Part shown: in pieces, positions 52,836 to 63,941 of the stretch
How positions within the stretch are numbered: position 1 is the first letter of the stretch
Layout of the letters: every line of letters starts with the position of its first letter
Origin: Nostoc sp. 'Peltigera membranacea cyanobiont' 210A
GTDB lineage: Bacteria > Cyanobacteriota > Cyanobacteriia > Cyanobacteriales > Nostocaceae
Length of the DNA: 64,000 bases
Direction: 5' to 3'
NCBI RefSeq assembly: GCF_002246015.1
Contig: NZ_NOLJ01000012.1
Location: 185,525 to 249,524, forward strand
Notes under the pieces: model-generated
The model's database searches: none
What the model saw: the letters and a program-made list of their open reading frames with translations, nothing else
What the model was told of the DNA's origin: nothing
Translations under genes and position numbers: made by a program

Positions 52836-53580
52836 ATCAAAATTACCCAGCGATTTAAATCCCCAAAAAATACCCCAACATATCGCCGTCATTATGGATG
52901 GTAACGGAAGATGGGCAACCAGCCGAGGATTACCGCGCATCGCCGGACATCGCCAAGGAGCAAAAACACTCAAAGAACTATTGCGTTGCTGCAAAGATTG
53001 GGGAATCAAGGCGTTGACAGCCTATGCTTTCTCAACAGAAAATTGGCAGCGTCCTGTTGAAGAAGTAAATTTTCTGATGCATTTGTTTGAGCGGTTACTA
53101 CATCGCGAGTTGGCTCAGATGCATCGAGAAGGAGTGCGCATCTCCTTTATTGGAGATTTATCGGCTTTACCCAAGTCTCTACAGACAGAAATGGAGCGTT
53201 CAATGGCAGAGACGTTGAACAATCAAGCAATCCACTTTACTGTTGCAGTCAACTACGGTAGCCGCAACGAGATTACCAGAGTTTGCCGTCAAGTAGCTCA
53301 ACTGGTGGAACAGGGCAAACTCAGCGCCCAAGAAGTGAATGAAAGTCTTGTAGAACAACACCTCTACACGGCAGATACTCCAGAACCAGATTTATTGATT
53401 CGTACTAGTGGTGAGATGCGATTGAGTAATTTTCTTTTGTGGCAAATGGCGTATACAGAGATGTATTTCACCGATATTCTTTGGCCAGATTTTAATCGAG
53501 AAGCATTTTATCAGGCTTTGTTGAGCTACCAAAATCGCGATCGCCGTTTTGGTCAAGTTAAAGCTTCATTATCAGCTTAG
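52753..53580 (+). CDS. uppS: Isoprenyl transferase (undecaprenyl diphosphate synthase)
   Basis: This 275-residue cis-prenyltransferase has the catalytic [14 protein letters not shown] (Asp about 49), [34 protein letters not shown] and [24 protein letters not shown] motifs. It condenses isopentenyl diphosphate into C55-type polyprenyl diphosphate for cell-wall lipid carriers. The start ATG sits in GACAAATGACAAATG heptamer repeats, and residues about 5-28 come from a dispersed repeat (52765-52835), so the original 5' end appears replaced. No later start precedes the catalytic motif. It follows the di-iron protein gene. Confidence 0.93.
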   Translation: MTNISAPFPTGRYANDSAQGKSLSTSDKSKLPSDLNPQKIPQHIAVIMDGNGRWATSRGLPRIAGHRQGAKTLKELLRCCKDWGIKALTAYAFSTENWQRPVEEVNFLMHLFERLLHRELAQMHREGVRISFIGDLSALPKSLQTEMERSMAETLNNQAIHFTVAVNYGSRNEITRVCRQVAQLVEQGKLSAQEVNESLVEQHLYTADTPEPDLLIRTSGEMRLSNFLLWQMAYTEMYFTDILWPDFNREAFYQALLSYQNRDRRFGQVKASLSA

Positions 53581-53650
53581 TGTACCAAACACCAAACATC
53601 GCGTGAAGAAGGCAGGAGGCAGAGGGCAATATTCCTTCTGCCTTTCTTGA

Positions 53651-53819
53651 TACAGCAGTTTGCAGCTAAATGAGGTACAGAACCAAGGAAGGATTCACAA
53701 ATCAAATTATTCTTCTCCCTCCTGCCTCCTGCCTTCTCCCAAGGGGAGACGCTAAAAGCGATCTGCCTCCTGCCTCAAAACCAGTGACTTTGTACCTCAT
53801 GCAAAAGAAAACTGCTGTA
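53651..53819. mobile_element. MITE-like element with inverted ends carrying TGCCTCC heptamers
   Basis: The left end TACAGCAGTTTGCAGCTAAA (53651) and TGAGGTACA (53671-53679) are mirrored by TGTACCTCA (53791-53799) and ACTGCTGTA (53811-53819). The interior holds CTCCTGCC heptamers, as in the related block at 27432-27612. Nothing else is seen in the rest of 53581-53994. Confidence 0.65.
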
Positions 53820-53994
53820 AAGTAAAAGCACCCACATTACCACGATGGTATATGAGCGCTCACAAATAAAACATTATCGAGGATAATCTATCTGCTATGA
53901 CAGACCGAAGTAACTATAAGAATAGCAGGCACTGGGTAAATAAACTGCAAGGGTAGTTACAAATGTTTTGTTAAAAATATTACTTACCGTCAAT

Positions 53995-54573
53995 ATGATG
54001 CTTGATTTAGGCAAAATCCAATCGATTGCGGAATCCCATTCTCCCCAAGAACTCTTCGCTGCCTTGGTTTAGCCGCGTCGTTTTAATGAGTTTGATGGCG
54101 AAGAGGTAATTACTGACCTTTCCAACCACAGAAATTTATGGTCAAGCTTTCTCTTCACAAAACCAATCTTTGCACCAGATGAAAACGGTTTAAGCTTTGG
54201 TGGTATGGTCGATACCCTACTTGCAATGGCAAACTATCGTCTCATGCCTGAAACCAGCATCATTCATTTCATTGCCTATCCTGCCGATACACTGTACATT
54301 CTCACAGAGAACCAAGACACAAAAGTGTCAGAGCTTTTAGACTTAGGCAAAAAATGGCGAGCTGATTCAGTAGAGGTAAGTGATGGCACGAATGAAGATT
54401 ATGGTTTGCGCCTGAAGCGCCGACTGAGAACTAGATTGGAAGGAGCGCTATGGGTGAAGATGTTCACCAGGATTGTGATGCGGTCGTTGTTTGTTATTGG
54501 TGGGATTGAATACTTGAAATATCTCAATCAGAGAAATCGTGGACTACGATATGCTGTTTCTTCCCGATCTTAG
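53995..54573 (+). pseudogene. Hypothetical gene interrupted by one in-frame TAG
   Basis: From ATG 53995 the frame reads MMLDLGKIQSIAESHSPQEL, stops at TAG 54070-54072, and then continues open without a frameshift through GLSFGGMVDTLLAMANYRLM to a stop at 54571. Without the TAG it would encode about 192 residues. Codon use after the stop looks coding. The remaining 122-residue frame from ATG 54205 lacks a good ribosome site. I cannot name the family. A recent nonsense mutation is most likely; a sequencing error is possible. Confidence 0.7.
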
Positions 54574-54956
54574 CCTACACCCAAATCGAGCAGCGATCGC
54601 AGCCTCTTGATTTTTTTTGAGTAAATTATTCTTTGGTAGATATTAAGTCGCGGATGTCGGTTCAATACTATATTCGATATCACAAAATTAGACTTCTGTA
54701 ATTATTCTTTTGTCAATAGTAATTATAATAACTACCAATATCATTTGTTGTTAATTCTTTCCAAAAATAGTATTTACTATAATTTAACACTTGCGATATA
54801 AGCTGAGGTTCTGGTAAGTCAATTCAGAGAAAAATCCTGATATCCAAAATTTAAAGTTAATAAGATTTTTTTATAAATCTACTTTAAGTTGACTTATCAA
54901 TCCATTTTTAAATCGCAATTAATTTTTCCATTATTTTGTAGGTGTTGGGAGTTATC
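54574..54956. other. Upstream region of the porin gene
   Basis: AT-rich spacer of about 380 bases with no gene. It should contain the porin promoter. I could not identify a Fur box or other operator with confidence. Confidence 0.5.
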
Positions 54957-56876
54957 ATGGCAAAATATCTACTAGCTTCTGCTAGTGGGATGGGGTTTTT
55001 ATGTTTAATTGCCGGGTTATTACCTGTGCAAGCCCTTCCTAATTTAGAAATTGCAGATAAAAACGTAGCTGTTAATGCAGATGACAGCAGCTATCAAAAA
55101 AATGATTCTCATCAAAGCGATTTAGCAAATAATATCTCCAGTCAATTGCTGATAGCTAATGATAGTCAAAAAAATTTACCCTCAGTCAATCAACAGCAAA
55201 AAAGTCAAGATTTAGGAGTAGATTCTGCTGTTAACTTTTGGCAGCCAACCACAGCACAATCTGCAAGTTCATCTCCATCTTCAGACAAACTTGCACAAGT
55301 AACATCCGTATCCCAATTGTCTGATGTACAGCCGACCGATTGGGCTTTTCAGGCACTCCAATCTTTAGTCGAGCGCTATGGTTGTATCGCAGGTTATCCC
55401 AATCAAACCTATCGCGGTAATCGGGCGATGACTCGCTATGAATTTGCTGCTGGCTTAAATGCTTGTTTAGAGCGAATCAACGAACTGATTGCGACTGCAA
55501 CTGGTGATTTGGTCAAAAAAGAAGATTTAGCCACGTTGCAGAAACTACAAGAACAATTTGCGGCGGAATTGGCAACATTGCGAGGTCGAGTAGATGCTGT
55601 AGAAGCTCGCACAGCAGAACTAGAAGCAAATCAGTTTTCTACTACGACCAAACTCAATGGTGAGGTAATTATTGCTGGTGTTGGTGCTAGCGGTGGCGCT
55701 CCTAATGACAGTGACCCGAACATCATCCTAGTCAATAGAGTGCGATTAAATCTCACCACTAGCTTTACTGGTAAAGATTCATTAATTACTGGATTGCAAG
55801 CCTATAACTTTTTGGGTGGAGCCGATGGACAGGGTAGCTTACAACAAAGTTTAGGATTAGCTTCGCCGCTTTTAAGTGCAAGTAGCGCTCGTACCAGTTT
55901 TGAGCCGCAATTTCCGGGGTTAAATGTCAATACTTTGTCGGGTGTTGGCGCAAACAGCGTTCAGCTTTACAAATTGCTGTATATTTTTCCCGTTGCTAAT
56001 AAATTAACCTTGTTTGCGGGAACTGCGGCGGAAACATCAGATGCTTTCCCAGCAATTACGCCTTTTTATGGTGAAGGACAAGAGTCAATATCTCGTTTCG
56101 CCGGCTTGAATCCTGTGCTACGGGTTTCTGGTGGAACTTCGGGTACTGGTTTAGCATCGGCGGCGGGATTTATTTTTAATATTTCGCCAAATTTGGATTT
56201 AAGAGCTTTATACGGCAGTGTAAATGCCAATTTACCCGAAAAATCTGCTAGTGAGGCAGTACCAGGAGTTTCTACTACACCTTTGGGAGCAGGTTTATTT
56301 AGTGGTAGTAGTATTATTGCCACACAGTTAACCTTTAAGCCAAGTCCCGCTCTGGATATTGGTTTAAACTATGCCCACAGTTATCACGAAATCAATATTT
56401 TGGCTACAGGATTAGTTAGTAGTGATATCGGTGCTTTAGCAGGGGTTGCAACTGGAACACCGCTCACACTCAACTCTGTTGGTGGTACGGTAACATGGCG
56501 ATTATCTCCCAAGATAGCCTTATCTGGCTACGGTGCAGCAATATTTGTTGATGCTGCTTCCAATAGCGTGGATGCTTCCACTACCTTTACAAGTTGGATG
56601 GCGGGAGTTCACTTCAAAGATTTATTCAAGTCAGGAAACACTGCTGGGATTCTTTTTGGTCAGCCGCTTTTCCGTAGTGATACTGGTGGTTCTGCTCAAC
56701 TTACGCCCACAGGCGACAATCGGGCGACTCCTTACCATTTAGAAGCCTATTACCGCCTTCAAATTAGCGATAATATCAGCATTACCCCTGGTGCATTTGT
56801 TCTCTTTAACCCAGAAGGTAACGGCAACAATGAGACTACGACTGTAGGTGTACTTCGGACTACTTTTACCTTTTAA
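54957..56876 (+). CDS. SLH-domain outer-membrane porin (iron-uptake/OprB type)
   Basis: This 639-residue protein starts with a signal peptide (LLASASGMGFLCLIAGLLPVQA), a variable linker, then an SLH domain (about 118-180; LSDVQPTDWAFQALQSLVERYGC) that anchors to peptidoglycan-linked polymer, a coiled coil (AELATLRGRVDAVEARTAELEAN), and an OprB-like beta-barrel ending in Phe (TTTVGVLRTTFTF). Homologues in cyanobacteria are the major porins, several of which carry iron or inorganic ions. ATG 54957 follows GGGAG. It is monocistronic with a hairpin downstream. Confidence 0.92.
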   Translation: MAKYLLASASGMGFLCLIAGLLPVQALPNLEIADKNVAVNADDSSYQKNDSHQSDLANNISSQLLIANDSQKNLPSVNQQQKSQDLGVDSAVNFWQPTTAQSASSSPSSDKLAQVTSVSQLSDVQPTDWAFQALQSLVERYGCIAGYPNQTYRGNRAMTRYEFAAGLNACLERINELIATATGDLVKKEDLATLQKLQEQFAAELATLRGRVDAVEARTAELEANQFSTTTKLNGEVIIAGVGASGGAPNDSDPNIILVNRVRLNLTTSFTGKDSLITGLQAYNFLGGADGQGSLQQSLGLASPLLSASSARTSFEPQFPGLNVNTLSGVGANSVQLYKLLYIFPVANKLTLFAGTAAETSDAFPAITPFYGEGQESISRFAGLNPVLRVSGGTSGTGLASAAGFIFNISPNLDLRALYGSVNANLPEKSASEAVPGVSTTPLGAGLFSGSSIIATQLTFKPSPALDIGLNYAHSYHEINILATGLVSSDIGALAGVATGTPLTLNSVGGTVTWRLSPKIALSGYGAAIFVDAASNSVDASTTFTSWMAGVHFKDLFKSGNTAGILFGQPLFRSDTGGSAQLTPTGDNRATPYHLEAYYRLQISDNISITPGAFVLFNPEGNGNNETTTVGVLRTTFTF

Positions 56877-56900
56877 GAGATTGGGAGTAGGGAGTCAAAG

Positions 56901-56923
56901 TCCCCCAATTTTTTGGGGGATTT
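56901..56923 (+). terminator. Porin terminator hairpin
   Basis: TCCCCCAA and TTGGGGGA form an 8-bp stem with a TTTT loop, 25 bases after the porin stop, followed by TTT. The rest of 56877-57499 has no gene I can support, only a small CGCGATATTTCGCG palindrome near 57450. Confidence 0.65.
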
Positions 56924-57499
56924 AGAGATTGGGTAACAAAGTTCACAGTCATAACAATATTGCCCTGTCTCACTAGTATCGTGACAAAAAAATCTTTACT
57001 CAATGCTGAACCCCACTAAGGTTTGTATTACATTTTGTCAAAACAAATTAGATGCGTTTCCCTTCTCGTAGATATCGCCCTACAGATAACCTAATTATTT
57101 CTTTTGCCTGATTTACCAGTTTGATTTGAAAGGTGGTGCTTTTGTATAACCTGCTCAATCTGGCAAGTCACCGCATCTATTCTATGTTTAACCTTATCAA
57201 AATCAATGTTTACCCAAATATAGGCTTTATCAGGTCTTTGATGCTTGTGATTCATATATTGTTTTACTTGTCAATATATTTTGTTATATCTATACAATAT
57301 AGTCTTCTTAATTTCTAAACTACTTTCTCTAGATATATAAGTAAATATGCTTAACATTTACTTAAGGTTTTATGAATCAAAAGCCCTCACCCTACATCCC
57401 TCTTCCAAGCTTGGGAAAGGGAGTTTGAAATTAGGTCTATTGAAAGAGACGCGATATTTCGCGCCTCTAAGAACTAAAATCAAAATTCTAAGTATTAGC

Positions 57500-57817
57500 T
57501 TAAACCTTTGTTTGTAGATATTGAACTAACTGCGGTGCTTGCATCACTCCCTCGATCCTATCCACAGGCTTACCCTGCTTAAACAGTACTAAGGTTGGTA
57601 GAGAAGCAATTTTATACTCAGTAGCCAAGTCTGTGTATTTTTCTGTGTCGATTTTGACAATCCTTAAGCGATCCTTAAGTTGGGCATTGACTTGCTCTAA
57701 AATTGGCACCATCATTTGACAGGGACCACACCAGTCAGCATAAAAATCTACTAATACAGGTACATCAGAAGCAGACAGCATCTCTTCAAAGCTGTTGAAT
57801 TGCTTTTTAGTTGCCAT
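57500..57817 (-). CDS. trxA: Thioredoxin
   Basis: This 105-residue thioredoxin has the active site DFYADWCGPCQMMVPIL (Cys about 30 and 33), a cis-Pro in ASLPTLVLF and the FKQGKPVDRIEG loop. It is a general cytosolic dithiol-disulfide reductant for enzymes such as peroxiredoxins and Calvin-cycle targets. The ATG at 57817 (MATKKQFN) is preferred over the upstream 57838 because the fold starts there. It is monocistronic. It resembles the m/x-type housekeeping thioredoxins of cyanobacteria; the exact subclass is not fixed. Confidence 0.95.
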   Translation of the reverse strand: MATKKQFNSFEEMLSASDVPVLVDFYADWCGPCQMMVPILEQVNAQLKDRLRIVKIDTEKYTDLATEYKIASLPTLVLFKQGKPVDRIEGVMQAPQLVQYLQTKV

Positions 57818-57838
57818 GTGACACACACCGATTTTCAA

Positions 57839-58470
57839 TTGTTTGTTTCAATAGTAATTCTTAGAAAATAAAATAGGTATAGGTTCATGGGTTTTTGTTG
57901 GGAAAAGATTAAATTAGTTAATATAGAACGATTTAGTAGCCCAAAATATTAAATCATTATAATAAAATACGTATTTTTTTTGAGGTTGTGCATCTGCATT
58001 AGATATGTATTTAAACCTATCCTGACCAACCAAATAATTATAAAGGCGTTCACGAGAGTGATATCTACGAAGGTTGTAGCTGCAACACTTTCTAGTCTAT
58101 CCAGCCAGGTGAATATATTGCTTCAAGTTATTCATCTATTCACAAAGAAATAACTATAAATATTTAATTATAGTAAAACGTTAATTCTTGTTATTCGAGT
58201 TATATAGCAATCCTATTTGATTTGTGAGAATTGCAATCCACAGATCCCTGACTTTTATCAAGTCAAGGATCTTATTTCTGCGCATTTGATTCAGGATAGC
58301 TATATCTAGCTAAATACGACATATAACTTTATCTATTAGCTATCTAATTTGGAGCATGACAGCAAGATTGTCATCCCGCAAGAGTGGGATTTTACTCAGA
58401 CAATATTCAGATGTTCCCGAAATCACCATAAGATAATTAGCGCGGTATTTCTAAGATTGAGGAACATTAA
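57839..58470. other. 0.63-kb spacer with possible degenerate MITE
   Basis: No gene is supported between trxA and fabG. At 58203-58304 the imperfect ends TATAGCAATCCT and AGGATAGCTATA enclose a hairpin (GACTTTTATCAAGTC), recalling the element at 9108-9271. The remaining sequence is AT-rich. Confidence 0.5.
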
Positions 58471-59217
58471 ATGACACTATTACAAGATAAAGTCGCAATT
58501 GTCACAGGTGCATCAAGAGGAATTGGCCGAGCGATCGCAATTGAATTAGCCTCACAAGGAGCGATCGCAGTTGTCAATTATGCTAGTTCTAGTGCTGCGG
58601 CTGAGGCAGTTGTTACAGAAATTACAGCAGCAGGAGGTCAGGCGATCGCTATCCAAGCAGACGTTTCTAAAAGCGATCAAGTAGACGCACTAGTTAAGAC
58701 CGTCATGGAAAAGTTCAGCCGTGTGGATATTTTGGTCAACAATGCAGGTATTACCCGCGACAATCTGCTTTTGCGTTTGAAGACAGAGGATTGGCAAGCT
58801 GTGATAGACCTTAATCTAACTGGTGTTTTCTTATGTACACGCGCCATCAGTAAAATTATGCTGAAGCAGCGATCGGGGCGGATTATCAACATTACCTCCG
58901 TTGCAGGGCTAATGGGCAACCCAGGTCAGTCAAACTACAGCGCCGCCAAAGCGGGTGTAATCGGTTTCACCAAAAGCGTTGCCAAAGAACTCGCTACTCG
59001 CGGCATCACCGTTAACGCTGTCGCCCCTGGATTCATCACCACCGACATGACGAGCGATCTCAACAACCCTGAAGATATTCTCAAATACATTCCACTTGGT
59101 CGCTTCGGTCAACCCGAAGAAATCGCTGGAATGGTGCGCTTTCTCGCCGCTGACCCCGCCGCCGCCTATGTCACCGGACAAGTTTTTAACGTCGATGGCG
59201 GCATGGTAATGGCCTAA
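58471..59217 (+). CDS. fabG: 3-oxoacyl-[acyl-carrier-protein] reductase
   Basis: This 248-residue SDR has cofactor motif [13 protein letters not shown] (10-22), [14 protein letters not shown], catalytic Ser in [15 protein letters not shown] and YSAAK (about 152-156), and the FabG-specific ending [18 protein letters not shown]. It reduces 3-oxoacyl-ACP with NADPH in type II fatty-acid synthesis in the cytosol. A GAGGAAC lies 5 bases before the ATG. Length and motifs match cyanobacterial FabG well. It is monocistronic; a short palindromic repeat follows its stop codon. Confidence 0.95.
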   Translation: MTLLQDKVAIVTGASRGIGRAIAIELASQGAIAVVNYASSSAAAEAVVTEITAAGGQAIAIQADVSKSDQVDALVKTVMEKFSRVDILVNNAGITRDNLLLRLKTEDWQAVIDLNLTGVFLCTRAISKIMLKQRSGRIINITSVAGLMGNPGQSNYSAAKAGVIGFTKSVAKELATRGITVNAVAPGFITTDMTSDLNNPEDILKYIPLGRFGQPEEIAGMVRFLAADPAAAYVTGQVFNVDGGMVMA

Positions 59218-59228
59218 TTCATCAAATT

Positions 59229-59295
59229 GTAGAGACGCGATGAATCGCGTCTACAGCAATTTTCGTAGGTGCGTTAGCCCTCGGCGTAACGCACC
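59229..59295. repeat. Two small dispersed palindromes after fabG
   Basis: TAGAGACGCGATGAATCGCG (from 59229) is a short version of the palindrome at 36685-36746. It is followed by GGTGCGTTA (59268-59276) and TAACGCACC (59287-59295), a 9-bp hairpin. The second palindrome interrupts the reverse-transcriptase remnant that ends in it. Confidence 0.75.
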
Positions 59296-59450
59296 GATTT
59301 TAGTTGTATCTTGATTAATTCAGTTTCTAAATTATAATTAAACGGTAAAAGTTGTTCTCGAAAACGCTTGCATTTATGCGCTTTTCGTGCCGCAAGCAAT
59401 ATATTTTCAAACTCAATAATTTCTCGATAAAGATTACCGTAACGTTTCAT
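59274..59450 (-). pseudogene. N-terminal fragment of a reverse transcriptase
   Basis: The minus-strand frame from ATG 59450 encodes MKRYGNLYREIIEFENIL, then LAARKAHKCKRFREQLL and FNYNLETELIKIQ, the usual N-terminal block of RNA-directed DNA polymerases in cyanobacteria (including retron- and DGR-type enzymes). After about 51 codons it runs into the 59268-59295 palindrome and stops at 59274. No YADD core remains. The same frame is open upstream of the ATG (SPRRWNIRETGDYENYYL) to about 59550. This is a decayed retroelement remnant; the type cannot be fixed from so little. Confidence 0.6.
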
Positions 59451-59726
59451 AAGATAGTAGTTCTCATAATCCCCGGTTTCTCTAATATTCCATCTCCGTG
59501 GACTACGAAAAATCAGGTTTTTAACCCACGGAATGAAGCTTTAAAAAATACCAAAAGACCGCCAAATTGGCCTTTGGACTCCTAACTTCTGGTGTTCGAT
59601 GGTGGGTGAAGGCGATCGCGCTTAACCCACCCCATAAAGAGCTACTTTAGACGGTTAGAGAGACGCGATAAATCGCCGTCTCTACAGGGGATCTATCCAT
59701 CAATTATTTATTGACAGACTACTAGC

Positions 59727-60632
59727 ATGAAAACAGACTCCATTTTTTATCGTTTATTTCAAACTTTCCCCAGTGCTTTTTTTGAATTAATTAATCTGCA
59801 ACCATCAGAAGCAAATGCATATAATTTCGCTTCAGTAGAATTAAAGCAAACAGCATTTCGGATTGATGGAGTCTTTCTTCCTGTTGCTGATACTAGTAGT
59901 CAGCCGATTTATTTTGTAGAGGTTCAGTTTCAAAAAGATAATGAATTTTATGCTCGTTTATTTTCAGAAATATTTCTGTATTTACGACTTTACGCACCTA
60001 CTTCAGATTGGCGAGCAGTAGTTATATTCCCTCGCCGCAGCCTTGAACCAACCCAAGTACAACCGTATCGAGTCTTACTCGAAAGCCAATTGGTAACGAG
60101 GCTATATCTAAACGAGCTTGGAGAAGTAACTGAATATTCCTTGGGAGTTGGGATCATCAAATTAGTAGTTGTAAATAAAAAACAAACTCCCTTATTAGTC
60201 AAAAGTTTGATTACAAAGACACGTTCGGAATTGAGCGATAAAGCACTTCAAACAAAAGTGCTAGATTTAATAGAAACAATTGTAGTTTACAAACTACCGC
60301 GTATCAGTCGTCAGGAGTTGATAAAAATGTTTGGACTCGGTGATTTTGATATCAAAACTACTAGAATTTATGAGGAAGTGCGTGATGATATCATTGAGGA
60401 AGTGCGTGATGATATCATTGAAGAAGTCCGTAATGAAGTCAGGCAAGAACAGACTCTAGAGGTAGTAATGCGTCTGCTGCGACGACGCATTGGTAATTTG
60501 AGTCCGCAATTGTCAGAGCGTATCAGCCAGTTATCTATCGAACAGCTTGAAAATCTAGCCGAGGCACTGTTGGATTTTTCCATAGAAGGAGATTTAGTTG
60601 CTTGGTTGCAAGACAATTTAACTCAAACTTGA
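59727..60632 (+). CDS. DUF2887 / Rpn-family nuclease-like protein
   Basis: This 301-residue member of the same family as 5581-6405 has FYRLFQTFPSAFFELINLQPSEA, FRIDGVFLPVADTSSQPIYFVEVQFQKDNEFY (D...ExQ core), IFPRRSLEPTQVQPYR and VYKLPRISRQELIKMFG. After this a 24-bp tandem repeat (60372-60443) encodes EEVRDDII copies, then a helical C-terminus. These are putative recombination-promoting nucleases; activity of this clade is untested. No operon partner is seen. It is preceded at 59662 by a palindromic repeat copy. Confidence 0.87.
   Translation: MKTDSIFYRLFQTFPSAFFELINLQPSEANAYNFASVELKQTAFRIDGVFLPVADTSSQPIYFVEVQFQKDNEFYARLFSEIFLYLRLYAPTSDWRAVVIFPRRSLEPTQVQPYRVLLESQLVTRLYLNELGEVTEYSLGVGIIKLVVVNKKQTPLLVKSLITKTRSELSDKALQTKVLDLIETIVVYKLPRISRQELIKMFGLGDFDIKTTRIYEEVRDDIIEEVRDDIIEEVRNEVRQEQTLEVVMRLLRRRIGNLSPQLSERISQLSIEQLENLAEALLDFSIEGDLVAWLQDNLTQT
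60372..60443 (+). repeat. 24-bp in-frame tandem repeat in the DUF2887 gene
   Basis: Two identical units and one diverged unit of GAGGAAGTGCGTGATGATAT... encode EEVRDDII repeats in a predicted coiled coil. Confidence 0.85.
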
Positions 60633-60694
60633 ATTTTTTGTGGACAGAATAAACCATAGTAGGGCTAGCATTGCAATGCTCACCCTACCAGTAA

Positions 60695-61777
60695 CTAAGG
60701 CTGTTGGCGTATCCTTTGCCAGACTGTAAAGCCCAAAAGCAGGATAATGCTACTGGCGGTTGTCAGCATCACACCCAAACTCATACCTTGTATTCTCATC
60801 GCCAGCAAGTTGAAAACTAAGGTAATTGACCAAAGGGTAAACGCAGCATTGCGCTGGGAGAGTCCCCAAGCAAGTAAGCGGTGGTGCAGGTGGTCTTTGC
60901 CAGGAGTACTGAGAGGGTTATTTCCTGCTAGTAGCCGCCGCACAAATACTTGAGTGGTGTCTAGCACCGGTAACAACAGAAATAAAACCGTAGGAATTAG
61001 CGCATAAACTGTGTTTTGTTGCAGTTTTCCTAAAATACTAGTTGCTGCCAGGACATAGCCGAAAAAGTATGCTCCGGCATCACCCATAATAATTCGTGAC
61101 GGATGGAAATTATGGCGCAAAAATCCTAGTGCAGCACCTCCCAAAGCTGCAAGTACTAAGATTGCCGCAGCACGATTGTTAAATTGAGCTGCAACGCCCA
61201 ACAAACTCATGGCGGTAATAAAGCTGATTCCTCCTGCCAAGCCATCCATACCATCCATCAAGTTGATGGCGTTGGTAATCCCTACTACCCATAGCACTGT
61301 TAGCAACATGGACAGAAGTGAGTCGATGGGAGTGCCAAACAGGACTTTGACACTGATGCCATTAGCTACCAATAATAGTGCCGTGACAATTTGCGCCCAC
61401 AATCGAACAGAGGGCGGTAAGCCAAACTGATCGTCAATAAAGCCCACAAGGACTAATATCGAACCCCCCAACAGAATAGTGAGCACCTGAGCCAATACGT
61501 TTTGGAGTTCGATCGGTCGTAAAAGGCTAGCTAATACCAGCGCGGCAATCACGCCCGCGTAGATAGCCAGCCCCCCGGCATTGGGTAAAGGTTCTCGGTT
61601 GAGTCGCCGGGCGTTGGGTTGGTCAGCCCAACCTACCCGCAAGGCGAATTTGCGTACTGTCGGAATTAAACGCCAAGTTACAACCCAAGCTAAAAGGAAC
61701 GTAAATACTACTGCTAACCAGCCGGTGCCGCCAGGGTCGGCAATACCAAGGGATTTAAGGGAGTTCTCTAGATTCAT
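60695..61777 (-). CDS. Polyprenyl-phosphate HexNAc-1-phosphate transferase (WecA/TagO-like)
   Basis: This 360-residue membrane protein has about ten helices and the MraY/WecA-family motifs: DQPNARRLNREPLPNAGG, GFIDDQFGLPPSVRL (catalytic DD), NLMDGMDGLAGG (NxxD), GFLRHNFHPSRIIMGDAG and HLHHRLLAWG. It moves a HexNAc-1-phosphate from UDP-sugar to undecaprenyl phosphate, starting surface polysaccharide synthesis. The UppS product made at 52.8 kb belongs to the same lipid-carrier pathway. ATG 61777 is chosen over TTG 61789. It is divergent from groEL. Confidence 0.9.
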   Translation of the reverse strand: MNLENSLKSLGIADPGGTGWLAVVFTFLLAWVVTWRLIPTVRKFALRVGWADQPNARRLNREPLPNAGGLAIYAGVIAALVLASLLRPIELQNVLAQVLTILLGGSILVLVGFIDDQFGLPPSVRLWAQIVTALLLVANGISVKVLFGTPIDSLLSMLLTVLWVVGITNAINLMDGMDGLAGGISFITAMSLLGVAAQFNNRAAAILVLAALGGAALGFLRHNFHPSRIIMGDAGAYFFGYVLAATSILGKLQQNTVYALIPTVLFLLLPVLDTTQVFVRRLLAGNNPLSTPGKDHLHHRLLAWGLSQRNAAFTLWSITLVFNLLAMRIQGMSLGVMLTTASSIILLLGFTVWQRIRQQP

Positions 61778-61876
61778 CTCCCAATTCAAGCATTACTGCC
61801 AGTATCTAATATGAGCATCACCTGTATATTAATCAATTTTTTTTATTTCCATTTGTAACTTGAGCGGTGGGAGAGA

Positions 61877-61903
61877 TTAGCACTCTGGCGCTGTGAGTGC
61901 TAA
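61877..61903 (+). promoter_or_regulatory. CIRCE operator (HrcA-binding)
   Basis: TTAGCACTC, nine bases, GAGTGCTAA: a perfect CIRCE inverted repeat 33 bases before the groEL start codon. HrcA bound here represses chaperonin genes until heat or light stress titrates GroEL. Confidence 0.95.
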
Positions 61904-61932
61904 ATTGTCTAATGGAAGCGCTGGAGAAATGA

Positions 61933-63654
<1,722 letters not shown>

Positions 63655-63684
63655 TTTCTGCTGACCCAGATAAATATTTTTTAA

Positions 63685-63717
63685 ACAGTTTGTCTTGCCA
63701 AGGCAAACTGTTTTTTT
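63685..63717 (+). terminator. Intrinsic terminator of groEL
   Basis: ACAGTTTGTC and GGCAAACTGT pair (one G-T) around TTGCCAA and run into seven Ts (63711-63717), 30 bases after the groEL stop. From here to 63941 there is no gene, only ATGACAAATGACAAATGACC heptamers at 63892-63925. Confidence 0.8.
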
Positions 63718-63941
63718 GTAACATTGCTGATTCAGAGGCAATATGTTATACCAATTCGTAATTCGTCAGATTAAATCTGGGTGATGACCTAATTAGCAAT
63801 CTAAATAATTGCCTAATTTAGAAATTACCGTCTTTATATTAATTTTTGTAAAATAACGTGTAAGTTATCCTTATGTCCTTTGTTATTTACTAATGACAAA
63901 TGACAAATGACCAATGACAAATGACTATTAGGTAATATTGC

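Noticed and set aside
57133-57318. Hydrophobic 61-residue frame starting at GTG
   Set aside because: AT-rich sequence readily gives Ile/Leu/Phe-rich frames; there is no family pattern and no clear ribosome site.
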